Below, in pieces: positions 10,871 to 23,445 of a stretch of 64,000 bases of DNA. Under the pieces are notes generated by a model. That model saw nothing but the letters and a program-made list of their open reading frames with translations. It was not told where the DNA came from and ran no database searches. Source of the DNA: Ectobius pallidus (taxonomy: Eukaryota > Arthropoda > Insecta > Blattodea > Ectobiidae); NCBI GenBank assembly GCA_964059195.1, contig CAXKWD010000006.1, forward strand, positions 17,198,129 through 17,262,128. The letters run 5' to 3'. The translations under genes were made by a program, and so were the position numbers. Every line of letters begins with the position of its first letter. Positions within the stretch are counted from its first letter, which is position 1.

Positions 10871-11553
10871 ATGCGCTGGTAATAATATGATTGATGCAAT
10901 AGGCCTACGATTCGCTGATATGTCTGTTTCAAGTTTAAAGCAGCCTTAAAAATATGAATGAATAAAAAGTCTATATGAAATCTGTCAGGAAATACATTAG
11001 GTAAATTGCTACACAGGAAAGAATAAGAATAATACTCAAATTACAATGTAATGTAGATATCAGTAGTCATCGATAGAAATCAGAATATTAGGCCTATATC
11101 AATATTGCGGTTTAAATATTTTATTCAGGCCGAGGGATAGAAGCAACATCGTCACACTCAATCAGCTGTTAAAAGCGTATGTCACGGGTACAATTCGTGA
11201 AAACTGTACAATATCCCTATTCCTTTGTTTTTGTCAAAACATCTAAAACCATTCAAAATACTCAATAATAAGATTGCAAGTTTATTTTGGAGGAGAAAAA
11301 TTGTAAATATAAACTTTTTGTAATATTCCTATTGGTTATGGGAGAAAAGCTGTATGTTTGCCAAATTTAAAGTTTTTACCTCATCTGGAAGTGAGTAAAC
11401 TTAAACGTTACTAAGTGGATGATATATTATTCAACGGCAAGTTGTGTTTTAAATCTTTTATTTACATTTACTCACACTGACATCGTTATGAAGACATGAA
11501 TCAAACAAGGCGGGTTAGCAATATCAATTTTCGATTGCCAATTCGTTACGTTA

Positions 11554-11925
11554 CTAGCTTAAAAGGCCCGGCGTAGCCCGGGTTTTGTATTATGTAATTC
11601 GAAATTAACTTATGAAGGACTTTCTTTTCTCAAATTCTAGGTCCTTATATAGGTATTAAAAATTTGAAATGAAGAAGAACGACTTATCACACTCAAACAA
11701 ATCCCTCAGCTTTTTATGGCTCATAGAGTTTGTAGAATTTTTCTTTCCGTCACTTTTACACACCAAGCCTCGTAGGACTTCAAAGAAGAAGAAAAAGAAA
11801 TCCCGGTAACATAAAATTGTATTGTCTTTGCGGAATATTTAATTAGAAAGTAATTCAATATCACTTTTATACTCTTCTCCCCAAAAACCTGGGATATAAT
11901 AATATACATACTAGGCTTTTTCCTT
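11554..11925 (-). mobile_element. Helitron fragment, 3' end at 11554
   Basis: The minus strand ends in the hairpin CCCGGGCTACGCCGGG, then CCTTTTAAGCTAG next to T, a standard Helitron terminus. About 370 bases match, inverted, the Helitron ending at 14004, including GGTAACATAAAA and ATATTATTATAT blocks. The 5' end was not found; the copy may be truncated. Confidence 0.6.
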
Positions 11926-12184
11926 TAGAATATAATTCGTTCCTACCAGTACGTAGAATTCAGAAATTAATTATATCGTAAGTTTTATGTAGTTCCAAAG
12001 GTACCTGTGAACACTGATAATACGTATCGTTTGTCAACTGTTTGTTGACAGATAAATATGATGTGAATTTGATTTGATAAATTCAGCGTAATTTTCATAA
12101 ATTATATAATTTTTCAAGGGAAGGAGTGGTTTGTTTGGATTTTTATTGTCCTCGATACATCCAGGGTGAAACTATCGATATATT

Positions 12185-12250
12185 ATAGCTGGTGCCCGCG
12201 GCTTCACCCGCCATTATTAATTGACTCCAGGAATTTTAAGAAATTTACAC
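12185..12250 (-). mobile_element. Helitron 3' end of a second family
   Basis: The minus strand carries GCGGGTGAAGCCGCGGGCA followed by CCAGCTAT. This matches the 3' hairpins of the Helitron pair at 24.1 and 24.8 kb. Only the end is recognisable. Confidence 0.45.
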
Positions 12251-12479
12251 TGGCAGTATATTAAAAATGTGTGTGGTTCAGAGCTATGAAAATTGTAAGT
12301 AAAAATAAAATTAGATTATTTGTTCACTGTGTTCATTTCACTTAGGCCTTATATAACAAAGAAACTGTTCTCCTAATTTTGTACTCTTCGTAAAAGTTTC
12401 GCTGACTGGTTGGCCGCGAGCCAATCAAAAAGCTTCTAATTGTCGGAGAACGAAGATTACATTCTAATAGATGCTACTG

Positions 12480-12861
12480 TTAATTACTCGTTATTTCGGT
12501 ACCGGCCAACCGATTTGGTCCAATTTCAATAGGCTTCTTTCCATGTACGTTGTAAATGCGTATGCCAAGGTTCATGTAACTCCGATAAATCGTATTTGAG
12601 TTATCGCACCTTTCTGATATATTTCCATTAAAATAGGCACTAAATTGGGTATTACTCCGACACCGGTCAACCGATTTGGTCCAATATCAATAGGGTTGTT
12701 CCCATGGACGTTATAAATGCGTATACCAAGTTTAATGAAAATCCGATAAAGCGTATTTCAGTTATTGCGCGTACAGGCACACGGATAGACAGGCAGACGA
12801 ACAAACATTTTCACGTCCCCCACACAATCTCATAAAGTACCATTCTGGCACTTAATAACAC
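12480..12861 (+). repeat. dispersed repeat family, 3' part
   Basis: Two of the internal units (GGTACCGGCCAACCGATTTG and the next unit starting AAAATAGGCACTAAATTGGG), then the GCGTACAGGCACACGG tail and the family end CATTCTGGCACTTAATAA. It lacks a 5' half in place; copies 3 and 4 upstream lack 3' halves, so it probably belongs to one of them. Confidence 0.62.
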
Positions 12862-13165
12862 GGTACTATATGTATATTATCCTTTCCTATTAGCCTATTC
12901 AACCTTTAGTAAGGTCTAAAATAGAATTATACAGAAAATATCAAATTATAAAATTAGTCACTTCTATTTGAAATAATTAAATAAATAATTGTAAAATAGT
13001 GAAGCCACAGATTTATAGTTGGAGCAGGAAAAGAATAATATACATACATTTCATTTCACCGACAGATATTAGTGGTGTCGTTTGGAATCGAAAGGCTATA
13101 TTCATCAGAGGATTCTTCGCAACAGGAAAGTTAGTAATAGTGCCCTAAGATAAAACCTTGATATC

Positions 13166-14004
13166 TCTATTTATATAAGAGGCTTTGTCCTGGCTGACTG
13201 ACTTAATGAATGACTGACAGAGAATCAACGTACTGTAGAGCATAATTTATAATAGGTAGAGACTTGGAATTTTGATAGTACTTTCGTTTCATACTCTAAG
13301 TGCTCATTAAGAAAGGATTTGAAAAATTGTATTTTAAATGCCAAAAATCAAATATTTTGAGAATACTTAATCCCTTTTTACACAGTATTATCAAATCCAA
13401 ATCACAGTTCACATGACAGCAGTGTATTGTTGCCAGTGATCTCCGGTATGTTTGGAAATAAATGAAACGGGACTTTGACAAATTAGAGAAGCCATCGATA
13501 GAATTCAACTAGTGCACAATGTGATGCAGTCAGATAACTTTCTCTACCCTGGACATAGAGATAACCATACGAGGTATGTTAATACGTATATTATTATATC
13601 GTAGGTTTTCTTGAGAGGGAAATATGAAAGTGATATTGAATATCTTTTTTTAATTTCATCCCCGAAACGTTTGCATTGTAACATGAGAGTGAGAAATAAA
13701 ATATTCCTGCAAAGACAATAGATTTTTATGTTACCGGAATTTCTGTTTTTTCTTATTTGAACCCGTACCAGGCTTGGTGTGTACAAGCGATGGGATGCAA
13801 AATTCTACATCCTCTATGAGCCATAAAAAGCTATATATCAAGCGTTTTCTGAGGGAATAGTTTGAGTGTGAAAAGTCGTTCTTCCACGTTTCTGATTTTT
13901 AATACGTATAGAAGGATTTCGAGTTTGAAAATCGGAAGTCCTTCATAAGTATATTTCGAATTACAAAAGACAAAACCCGGGCGACACCGGGCCTTTTAAG
14001 CTAG
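13166..14004 (+). mobile_element. non-autonomous Helitron, about 840 bp
   Basis: The element appears to start TCTATTTATATAAGAGG, then CTGACTGACTTAATGAATGA, and ends with hairpin CCCGGGCGACACCGGG and CTTTTAAGCTAG next to T. TC start, CTAG end and a subterminal hairpin are the Helitron hallmarks. There is no Rep/helicase coding capacity. It lies inverted relative to the copy ending at 11554. The 5' boundary is less certain than the 3' boundary. Confidence 0.62.
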
Positions 14005-14009
14005 TCTAT

Positions 14010-16342
14010 AATATTTAACCTGTGATATATAAGTAGTTTTACGAAGCAAAAACGATAACACCTCTTACAGTTAGTACAATATCTTATGTTTCACATTCTC
14101 TTCATGTGAATTGGTTGTTAAAATGAAGAGAATTTAGTTACCAAATCACAACCAAATGAAATCTGATTAATGCAGTCACATAGGATTTTTTACCCTAAGC
14201 ATGGGCAATGCACTTCACTTTGTGATAGTAGAATAAAATGCCATATTGGAAAGAATGGGTGGATTTTAACTACCCTTAAGAAAAATGTTGCAGAAAAAGT
14301 TTCAAACAAAAGTTTTAGGTCTTAGTTCATGTTCAAAACTTAAACAATTGTTGAGCCCTTTTCGAGAATATAATGAAAAAAACAAATACTGTTATGTAAA
14401 GTGACATTGATTGTTGGAGAAAGTCATCGCTACTCTTCGTACCACATCCCCAGAAAATACCCAATCTAAATTTCAAAATAGGTATGTGTAACATTTCAGG
14501 AGAAATGTTAAGTATTTAATATTGCGAAGTCTCCTCTTTATATATTCGTTTGTCAAACATTACTGAAAGCACTTTATAAATATTCTCTTTGGAATACTGT
14601 AATCCTATGAACACACTCTTAAAGACTATTTACCATTGGTTTTATGAGTGAATCGATGTCTGTATCGATATCTCGAAATTCAATTAATGTTTTATAAAGT
14701 TTTCATGGTGCTCTAAAACATTAATCGTACAACAATTTGTTAAAACAGTATTTCTCAGTTTTCCAGATCTTTTGAAATATGAAGATGTTATACTCGTACA
14801 TACGCCGTATTTCAAGATAGGAGTCTCGAGAAGTTTCTACGCTACTTCGATCGAGAAACTGAAAGCGCTCTATGTATTCTAGAGGGGGTACGTAAGCTAA
14901 CCTGTTTGACTCGTATTCACTTTTCATCGAACTCTACTAAGGCAAGCACCTTAGCCTAATCCCAGTACCACTGTTTTGGTACCGAGACTTCGTGGTACTA
15001 CTCTAAACAACGCAGATGATGTAGCCTACCAGAACTTCCAGACCTGGACTTCCAAGGCAAAGAAGCCTTTAACCACAGCCTCCAGCAGCAACTTCAGCAT
15101 GGCAGACTTCTCTCTATAACCTCACCGATGGGATATTAGCCATTCATTAGTACTTTCAAACGAGTCCAGGACAACCTACATACTCTCTACAAATCTAAGT
15201 TAAGTACGCACAATGTAAAGTAATACAAGATTAAATTTAATATTTTGCCCATAGCATGGCAGTATATATAATTGTCTCGAACCATTTGGCATTTGGTGCG
15301 GGGTTCGCATTTCTACATATTTATTAGCTCAAATGTGATGAGCTTTCATTTTGATTATGAATGTATAAATTTTCCGGAGTCTTTGGGCAATTTGCCACCT
15401 CCACTTTATATGTATTTAATCAAAGTTCAGCTAAAAATAGCTAAAACATTTAAACAAGAGCTGAAGATATTCAATCTTAATATAAACAAATAAATCCACA
15501 GTCCATTACATCTTTCTTGGTCATCCGGACGTGGACCATTTCAGTAACAATGTAACCAGTAACCAAATAAATTGTTAACTCTGTTGTTGAATTATATTGA
15601 TATTATTTCTTATTATCTACTGCTAAACTAGCTACCAGAAGGAATACATCGTAGGAGAAACTAGTTAAGTATATGTTAGGGATCCTAGACTCCTACCTAA
15701 CCCAAAATCCCTACAGTATGCATACCTTTTTTCGTTAGGCTGTTTACAAACACACACAAAAACATGTTTCTAAACTAGTATTTTTTTATTCAGCGAATCC
15801 TAACATTTATGTTATACTGTCAACTTCAGTTTTCTGGGTCGAACACAAGACTTCCTGTAAGTATAGTACAGAGGAGACTTGCAACTGTGACGTCACTCCC
15901 AGTGCACCATGATGGTAGACTACAGTTACGTTAAGTGCCCCTTCACCAGAATGATGGCACGAACAATAAATACGTATTCAGTTTCAGTGAAATAAATTAC
16001 AAGTATCTAATTTAAGATTGTTTTTATTTTGTAATTTTATTTATTCAGGCAAAGTTAAAGTATACAACTCCTATTGACTCTTGAAGTTAGGAATCGCACC
16101 CATAAGAGGTCGGGCTGATTTATTTGCCCTATAAGTGAAAGCAGACACATCCGTGAATGGTGCATCTGGCCACCAAAGGCGTATCGTATTTGTCTAAGCA
16201 CGCCTCATAACACTTTGAAGTTTGTCGGTCTTTGCAGCCGAGGTCTTGGTGTAACCCTGGAAAAAAAGTCTGTGTATACAAGAAGTCGTGTTCATTACTG
16301 AAACTCAATGTAAACCTGGGTGCAGTAATAATAATAATGATA

Positions 16343-16411
<69 letters not shown>

Positions 16412-17510
16412 CATACAACTGTGTAAGAGTGTTAGTGGAATTACTGTTTTGTCGTAGCAACTTGCTCTATTCTGTCTGTCGTGTGCCGGATGTCAGAGCA
16501 AGTTTCTCCGACTCCTGAGAATCTTTTCAGAGTAAACTTTGTGTTGTCAGATGTTGTCAGAGCTAGAAATGAATATATTTTATATCCAAATATGAGTTCT
16601 ATAGGCAAAACCTCATGTGATTAAATTTGAAATATAAAAACTATAGACAGTATTAGGATGAGTGGGGTGGGTCATGTTTATCAGTTCTGTCTATTCTTTG
16701 GGATTCTCTCTCTTATCATTCTTTTAGTTTAGCTGAAAATTTATTTAAATTTCTGTTTTTTAATTCTTTTTATTAAAATGACAGTGTGTATGGAATCCAT
16801 TTCATGACTGTACAGAACTGCATCAAGCACAACAAATAACCTTAATAAAACTGACATTGCTAAAAGGATTGAATCTGACACACACACTCCTCGGGTCATG
16901 GGAAACATAGGTCTCTTACTAGGTCAGAGGTCACCTACTTCTCAGGGTGCATTTATTATAGAAAGTGTAGATAGATATCACAAATTTAAGACTAACTATT
17001 GCAGGGGTATGCCGTCTGTGTGGCTTGGAATAATGTCGACGAAATGAAATTCTTGTTACTTTCAGGGTTTTGAACTGTAATTATTTCGTTGCTACTCCAT
17101 CGACACCGGAGATATTTACTTGATAACAAAATAAACGGTGCAGAATACTGCACAAACATTCTCACATTTTAAGAAAGCCCAAAATCTCGAGTTTCTGTTA
17201 AATGATGGTCAACAAAAGACACAAAGTACTCAATACGCCATTACCATTTTAACTCTTGACTGATATGTACTGAATTTTGCATAATAACATAGAAAATGAA
17301 AAAGAATTATTAAAAATAACATAGTTGTAGAAATGAAAAAAATATAAAAGTGAATGAAAAGTTTGTTAAACATACTTGGCACTATGTTCGATTGTTCTAG
17401 CCAGACAATATTGGTGTTAAGTTTGTTTCCAATCCACCCGTGATTAAACTTATCAAGTTGTCAAGACTGCACGCAGGACTACCACTATCTGAACGTGGCC
17501 TCGCCTGTGC
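14010..17510. other. unassigned stretch, about 3.5 kb
   Basis: No supported gene. Small open frames near 14721-14927 (minus) and 15272-15493 (plus) have no recognisable motif. A trinucleotide microsatellite lies at 16326-16410. This is the longest part of the left half where I recognise no mobile element. Confidence 0.5.
16326..16410 (+). repeat. (AAT)n microsatellite
   Basis: A nearly pure ATA/TAA run with a few GAT variants in its first third. The open frames across it encode only Ile or Asn homopolymers. Confidence 0.95.
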
Positions 17511-17513
17511 CGA

Positions 17514-17586
17514 AAAAGGAACAAACGTTCAGTTTTTATTTTTCATATTTGCTGGTCGAGTGGGTGGTTTTGTCATCAACTGTGGA
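17514..17586 (+). repeat. 73-bp inverted repeat, left copy
   Basis: It begins AAAAGGAACAAACGTTCAG and ends CATCAACTGTGGA. The reverse complement occurs at 22071-22143 with about two mismatches. The pair bounds 4.6 kb containing a hAT-like MITE and an inverted LINE fragment. It may be a transposon with later insertions or two separate copies of a short repeat; no target duplication is evident. Confidence 0.75.
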
Positions 17587-18196
17587 TAAAAATAATTATT
17601 TTATCTTTCCGTTTTCTTGATTTCCCGTAGAAGTACCTCAGGTGGTTAGAATTGGTTCAAGGATATTCTTCCCACCTATGCTAAAACAGGATATACGGAA
17701 TGTAAAGAAACTATGTGAGAAAACTTTAGGGAAACATTCTCCACAATACACTTTACTGCTTTGTTAGAGACAGTTTCTTACAACCCAGCAGACATTATTT
17801 CTTTTGTTGTGGAACATTATGTCACCGTTCTGCATGGATTGTGTTGTTTTGAAATAAATGAGCGTTTCTGAATCACAATTTGACAATTACAAAAATGAAA
17901 TCTGTTTTCGCGTACCACGTCAGAATTTGGCACATTTCAAAATTTTATGTTTTCAATTTATTCGTAATATATAATATACTAATAACAAGTGTTAGTTTTA
18001 TGATTGGTATTTAGGGCTTCTGCTGATTACGCTCAAACGGTCATTTTTAAAAAGCACTTAATAGTCCCGCGATATTTTAACCGTTAACTACAACAACTGC
18101 TAAATGCGCACCAGTAAACGCTTTATACCATTAAAATGCTTAAACTGTTTTCATGGACATCACCTTAGCATAGGCTTCCATATCTACTGACTGAAA

Positions 18197-19169
18197 CAGT
18201 GGCGGCTCATGTATAGACACTGTAGAACTGCAACACCCCTCTATTTCGACTTGATATTAAGGATAGCATTTAATACAATGAGTCCTTTTTCTTTAATTCT
18301 TTCTTTATACTTGTATAATATACCTAGGTATAACCCTTAAGCATAATGCCAGTAGCCATCCCCCAGTTTAGTAAAAAGAGAAAAGGAAATCTTTGTATGA
18401 AACTGTGCGCTTCACAGTTCCAGCGGCGTAGTCTTTGACTGTTGTGCGCATGCCCACAGAGCAAGGCGCACTCCACGGCTGCGAGGGAGAGAGAGCACTG
18501 TCGCTTCTACAGTCCTGACCGCGCCGTATTGGTGCAAGGTAGTGTTTTTTTTTTTTTTTTTTTTTTTTTGCTCTGAGTGTGTTGTGCTTAAAAACCATGT
18601 GTTATATTCTAGAATGTGATAGAGAATTAGATTATTAGCTTGTTTCCAGCTATTCTATTTGAATCATTTTTTTCGGTTCTTTTTTAACAGAAAACATTAA
18701 CTTTGGCAGATCAAGGAAAGAATTAAGTTATTAATCTTTTCGCGGAAATTAAATAAAGAATGGATTTCATTTTTAAACGAATAGATCAAGCTTGAACTGT
18801 AAGAATTTAGATTAAAGTAAGTAAACAATTTTGATTTTGTTCTTTTAGTGTTTTATCATGTTTCTGAATAAATTCTCTTTATATATATATACCCCGATGA
18901 GGTCATTGGAGTTTTTCAATTGGCCTAATCCTTCTGGTGGCACTATGACCCTGGGGGCGACTCAGCCTCTAACAGAAATGAGTACCGGGAGCAATCCTGG
19001 GGGTAAAGGCTGTCAACCTTACCACCTTCATGTGCCAATTGTCTAAAAATCCGGAAGCCTCACCCTCCTGGAACCCTCTGGGTCTCCATGGCCTGTAATA
19101 GGGAACACTTTACCTTTACAACTTTTCTGGAGCAGCACTCACATCCATTTTAGCTACGAGCCGCCACTA
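18197..19169. mobile_element. hAT-like non-autonomous element, about 970 bp
   Basis: The left end reads CAGTGGCGGCTC and the right end reads GAGCCGCCACTA, a near-perfect inverted pair with the CAGTGG start typical of hAT transposons. The flanks give an 8-bp target duplication with one mismatch: GACTGAAA (18189-18196) and GATTGAAA (19170-19177). Eight-base duplications are diagnostic of hAT. The inside has a GC-rich block (about 18420-18540), a T run of about 27 bases from 18544, and no transposase, so the element would depend on a transposase from elsewhere. Confidence 0.75.
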
Positions 19170-19189
19170 GATTGAAAGAAGCAAAAAAA

Positions 19190-19775
19190 AGAAAAATATT
19201 TTTATTTATTAATAATCAGCATGCTCCATTGCTTACATCGCAATGCTACATGTTTACATTTCTAGGTATCTACGATGTTCCTTTCCTTACATTATCAGTA
19301 TCCTAATATATATATGATACAGCGCACCACTTCACACCTCACCAGTACACAAGTTCTACTGATAGTTTACATATGTTGAGGAGTGTCCTTTCACCTTCAC
19401 TTTCACTTCACGATTGCTGTTATTTACAATTTTACAGCGTTCCCATCTCCTACTGTATTAATTTTCTATATCACTAGTTTTACAAAGTCTAATCTTAATA
19501 ATGTACTTATTCAATTACTGTAACCCTAACAATGTGCATATACGATATGTTATCTACATATTTACAATGAGTTAAAATCTATTGATTGTATACATTTTTT
19601 GAACAGTTTATAATGTTTTGCAATAAGTTGATCTGGAGCAGCTGGCCACTTTCCATGATTCGCCACTATTTGTTGTCTTAATGTGTCCCTCTGATGCTGA
19701 AGTTTTCTACATCTGTAAATCAAATGATCTACAGTTTGCGCCCCTTATGACAGGAACAGGTGTCATCATTTACAA
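19190..19775 (-). pseudogene. LINE ORF2 C-terminal fragment and 3' region
   Basis: On the minus strand from about 19775 the translation gives NDDTCSCHKG and then, after a 1-base shift, TVDHLIYRCRKLQHQRD and on to a stop near 19570. The C-x-C ... H pattern and QTVDHLIY-type block are the C-terminal signature of R1/LOA-type LINE ORF2 proteins downstream of RNase H. The sequence in the opposite orientation immediately to the right encodes the part that normally precedes it. The rest down to about 19190 would be the 3' untranslated region; I see no clean poly(A) tail. Confidence 0.62.
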
Positions 19776-20962
19776 TCTTGAATCTAAGAATATACATCAA
19801 TCACAAAAAGTTGGAACAAGTTACAGAATTAAAATATTTAGGAATCTTTTTTTCTGCAAAATTCAAGTTTGGGAAGCATATTGACTATATTACCCAAAAA
19901 ACAACACAATTAGTAAATATGTTAAGTAGAGCTGCGAAACTACTCGTACAATGGGGTGTAGGATATATTGCATTAAAGACAATTTATAAAGGAGCCCTGC
20001 TACCGATGTTAACATATGGGTGCTCGGTTTGGAGTGAAGCTCTGAAAACAAAGAGGAATCTAAATAAACTGCAAAGAGTACAGAGACTAATGTGTATAAA
20101 GATAGCCAAAGCACACAGAACACTGTCCTTTCCAGCATCTTGTGTTGTTGCTGGAGTGAGACCTATTGGTATACACATAGAAGAACTCGTGGAAATCTAC
20201 AAAGAGACACATAAAAGCAAGGAAGACCCTGAAGACTATGACAAACCACTTCAAGTAAGATACTGGCCACACCCTGCTGATAGAATAATAATAGATGAAG
20301 TTAAAGATACGATAACATATGCTGAGGAAATATACACAGATGGTAGTAAAATCCATGGGAAAGTAGGAGCGGCAGCCGCATTTTACAAAGGAGGTACTTT
20401 AATACACACCAGGAAAAATAGACTGCACAATGACTGTTCAAACAATCAAGCTGAACAGATGGCCATTCTAAAAGCTAGAAGTGAACTTAACAAGCTCAAT
20501 ATTGAACCGGAAGAAAGAACAGTGGCAGTCTTCACAGACAGTACAATAACAATAGCACTACTCAAGAACAACTGTAACCATAGCAATATAATAGAGCTCA
20601 TCAGGGACCAACTTAAGAGCCTTAAGGATCTCCACTGGCAGATACATTTTGGATGGGTAAAGGCCCATGTGGGGAACTTTGGGAATGAGAAGGCAGACAA
20701 ATTAGCCAAGGAAGCAGCAGAAGAGGAATATAGAGAAGTAATATACAACAAAAAACCGAAAACAGCTATTATTGGAAGAATCAAAGAAAAAGGATTAAAA
20801 AAATGGCAGGAAGAATGGGAAAGTACGACCAAAGGGGCAGTTTGTAGAACCTTCTTCCCACCGGTTCACCAAAGGTTAAAACAGAAGATTATCATGACAG
20901 CTTCCTTTGCAGCAATAGTAACTGTCCACGGCATATTAAGCAAAAAATGTTATCTTTCATAA
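19760..20962 (+). pseudogene. LINE ORF2 fragment: RT C-terminal part plus RNase H
   Basis: A 400-codon open frame. Residues about 1-130 match the thumb/C-terminal part of a non-LTR reverse transcriptase (LKYLGIFFS, LPMLTYGCSVW). Residues about 185-330 form an RNase H domain with the expected acidic residues in YTDGSK, NQAEQMAI, FTDST and NEKADKLA. This arrangement is typical of R1/LOA/I-group LINEs. The polymerase YxDD core is missing, so it is 5'-truncated, and it ends just where the TGHG-type block should lead into the cysteine/histidine tail. That tail is found on the other strand to the left. The true element junction is near 19775, so the first few codons are probably not element sequence. 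Confidence 0.8.
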
Positions 20963-20964
20963 AA

Positions 20965-22070
20965 GAAAATCATTTTCCATATATATATTGATTAAGTTTA
21001 TAAACGTATTTTTGCATATCCCTAGCTTATGGTGTGTGTTGCAGTTAACTAACTATATAATACTGGTATCAGAGAACTTTCCTCAACCTTAGCATTCTTG
21101 TCTGCTTGGCCAGATGACACAATGTTCCCGGGGTTCAATAGGCTCTAGATGCCTGTGGAATTCACGTGGGAGGGGCCAGGCAAAAAAAAAAATACCGGTG
21201 GTTGTCCCGCCTGGAAGATGAAGGGAAATGAAGAAGCCTCTCGGATAGTAAGGCTCTTTATACAATATTAAAAAAAGTTTAAAACTACATTTTTCGTCAT
21301 TTGTCATATGACCGTCGTGGCTTTCAGTTATATTGTTTTAATATCTTAGCCTGCTTGATATCGTTAGTGTATATAGTGTGGCAATATTGAGGTAATGTTA
21401 TGCAAGTGCTATTAATTATTAATTACTATTACTTAATGATTAACTAGTGGCTAATTGTGGCCTAGTTTTCTCAAAAAATTCCTGTTGAAAATAATTTTAT
21501 GACGTTTCACAAAGCTATAATTTCATTTATAGTTATTTGATATGATATGATATTCTAGTTATTCATTAATTGTTTGAAAACCTCACGTGATGGGGATAAA
21601 TGGAGTTTATTTTCGAATTCAGGACAAAAAAATCCACTTAGAATCACCTATCAGAATCAAAACAACAGAAAATAAGTTTCGAAATGCAGAACGGTGATTC
21701 ACATGGACTTGTAGCCACATACATTTTATTGCTTTGTACAACCCTGGAGACAATGTTCTGTTTTTGTGGATATGACTTATGGTTAGAGAATGGTAACCTC
21801 CACGCTCACCGGAATTTAATATACTAGACATGTAAATTGGTATACTATTTTAGCATAAAAAGGAATACTAACATGCGGATACCTTCATCTTCATCCAGTT
21901 TCAAACAAAATCACTAAACAAGTGTCTTTATGGATGACATATCCCGTTGTACATTGTAAGCTATGTTAAATTTCACTGAATCTCTCTTCAATAAACACTA
22001 CGTCATATTGCCTTTAAGATGTAAAAGTAACAATAGTTTAAGTGGATACTATAAATGAAATGATAGTATA
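20965..22070. other. unassigned stretch
   Basis: No gene recognised. A short hairpin of GTGGATACTAT / TAGTATATCCAC type lies at about 22041-22076, just inside the right 73-bp inverted repeat. Confidence 0.5.
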
Positions 22071-22143
22071 TCCACAGTTGATGACAAAACCACCCACCCG
22101 ACTAGCAAATATGAAAAATAAAAACTGAACGTTTGTTCCTTTT
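22071..22143 (-). repeat. 73-bp inverted repeat, right copy
   Basis: Reverse complement of 17514-17586 with about two mismatches. It lies about 50 bases left of the foldback that starts at 22190. Confidence 0.75.
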
Positions 22144-22602
22144 AATCAATCCATTGAAAAAATTTCATTTTGTTCCTCTAGTGCTGAAAATACGTTTTTA
22201 ATTATGAATTATTTTCCATCTTCAAGCACTAGTATTTTATATTGATATTGCAATAATAGGGTGCTGACGGAGAATTTCTAGACAGTTTTTTTGTACCTGT
22301 TTATTTTATTTTAATTTTATTTTATTATAATATCTTATATTATTATTATTTTTTTTGACATATACACAATAAAATCTCTTAGGCATATGTTGAAGAAGAA
22401 AAGTATTCTTCTACCAACAGTCACAATATTAAAATTAATAAGGAGTATTGTCAGTGGTTAAAAATGTACAAGAATATAATGTGTACACTGTTTTTTATAA
22501 TATTAAAATTATCGTCAATAGTTAAAAAATGTAGAAGAGTCTATTCTTCCATTATCATTCTCATTACTAAAAGTGTTTTTTCATTTATCTTAACTATGTG
22601 TT

Positions 22603-22841
22603 CAGCTGTCGTTTTATATCTGTGCCTCTCGCCGACCGTTGGAATTTTGTTACAAGGAGCAGGTAGTCCGTGTATTCAAATACAAAAGACATCCAGTTCC
22701 CTTTCTAGTCATTGCTTGTCCGAGCTCAAATCTGTTGCCCGTTGTAAATTTAAGACATGTTTTTGTGCACACTAGTAGAATCTCTTCTCCTACCAGGAAA
22801 TAGTCACTTGACAGACCGGCAGAGATATAATACGATGGCTG
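22603..22841. mobile_element. 239-bp MITE in the left foldback arm
   Basis: The ends are imperfect inverted repeats: CAGCTGTCGTTTTATATCT on the left and the complement of CAGCCATCGTATTATATCT on the right. The right foldback arm (about 23152-23164) shows the uninterrupted site GTGTACACATAG. The flanks are TT on the left and TA on the right, compatible with a TA target duplication with one change, as in Tc1/mariner-type elements. Confidence 0.65.
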
Positions 22842-23445
22842 TACACTGTTTTTTATATGAGTTGATGACACAATGGTACGATATGTATGTAGATTCGTAG
22901 TATGGATTTTCTAGGATTCTTCTGTCAGCAGTCATTAAACAATATCAATGCATTTACATAGAGATGCATTTCGATGCCTAAATATAACTTGTTTGGGACT
23001 GAAGATGATGCAAAACCAGGCATCGAAATGCATCTCCATGTAAAATACATTGATATTGTTTAATGACTGCTGACAGAAGAATCCTAGAAAATCCATACTA
23101 CGAATCTACATATATATCGTACCATTGTGTTATCAACTCATATAAAAAACAGTGTACACATAGTTAAGATAAATGAAAAAAAAAAAATTTTTAGTAATGA
23201 GAATGATAATGGAAGAATAGACTCTTCTACATTTTTTAACTATTGACGATAATTTTAATATTATAAAAAACAGTGTACACATTATATTCTTGTACATTTT
23301 TAACCACTGACAATACTCCTTATTAATTTTAATATTGTGACTGTTCGTAGAAGAATACTTTTGTACATAGATTATAACCTGACGTTTCTTCTTCAACATA
23401 TGCCTAAGAGATTTTATTGTGTATATGTAAAAAAAAATATATATA

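Noticed and set aside
16232..16518. Open frames encoding Ile and Asn runs
   Set aside because: They are translations of the (AAT)n microsatellite.
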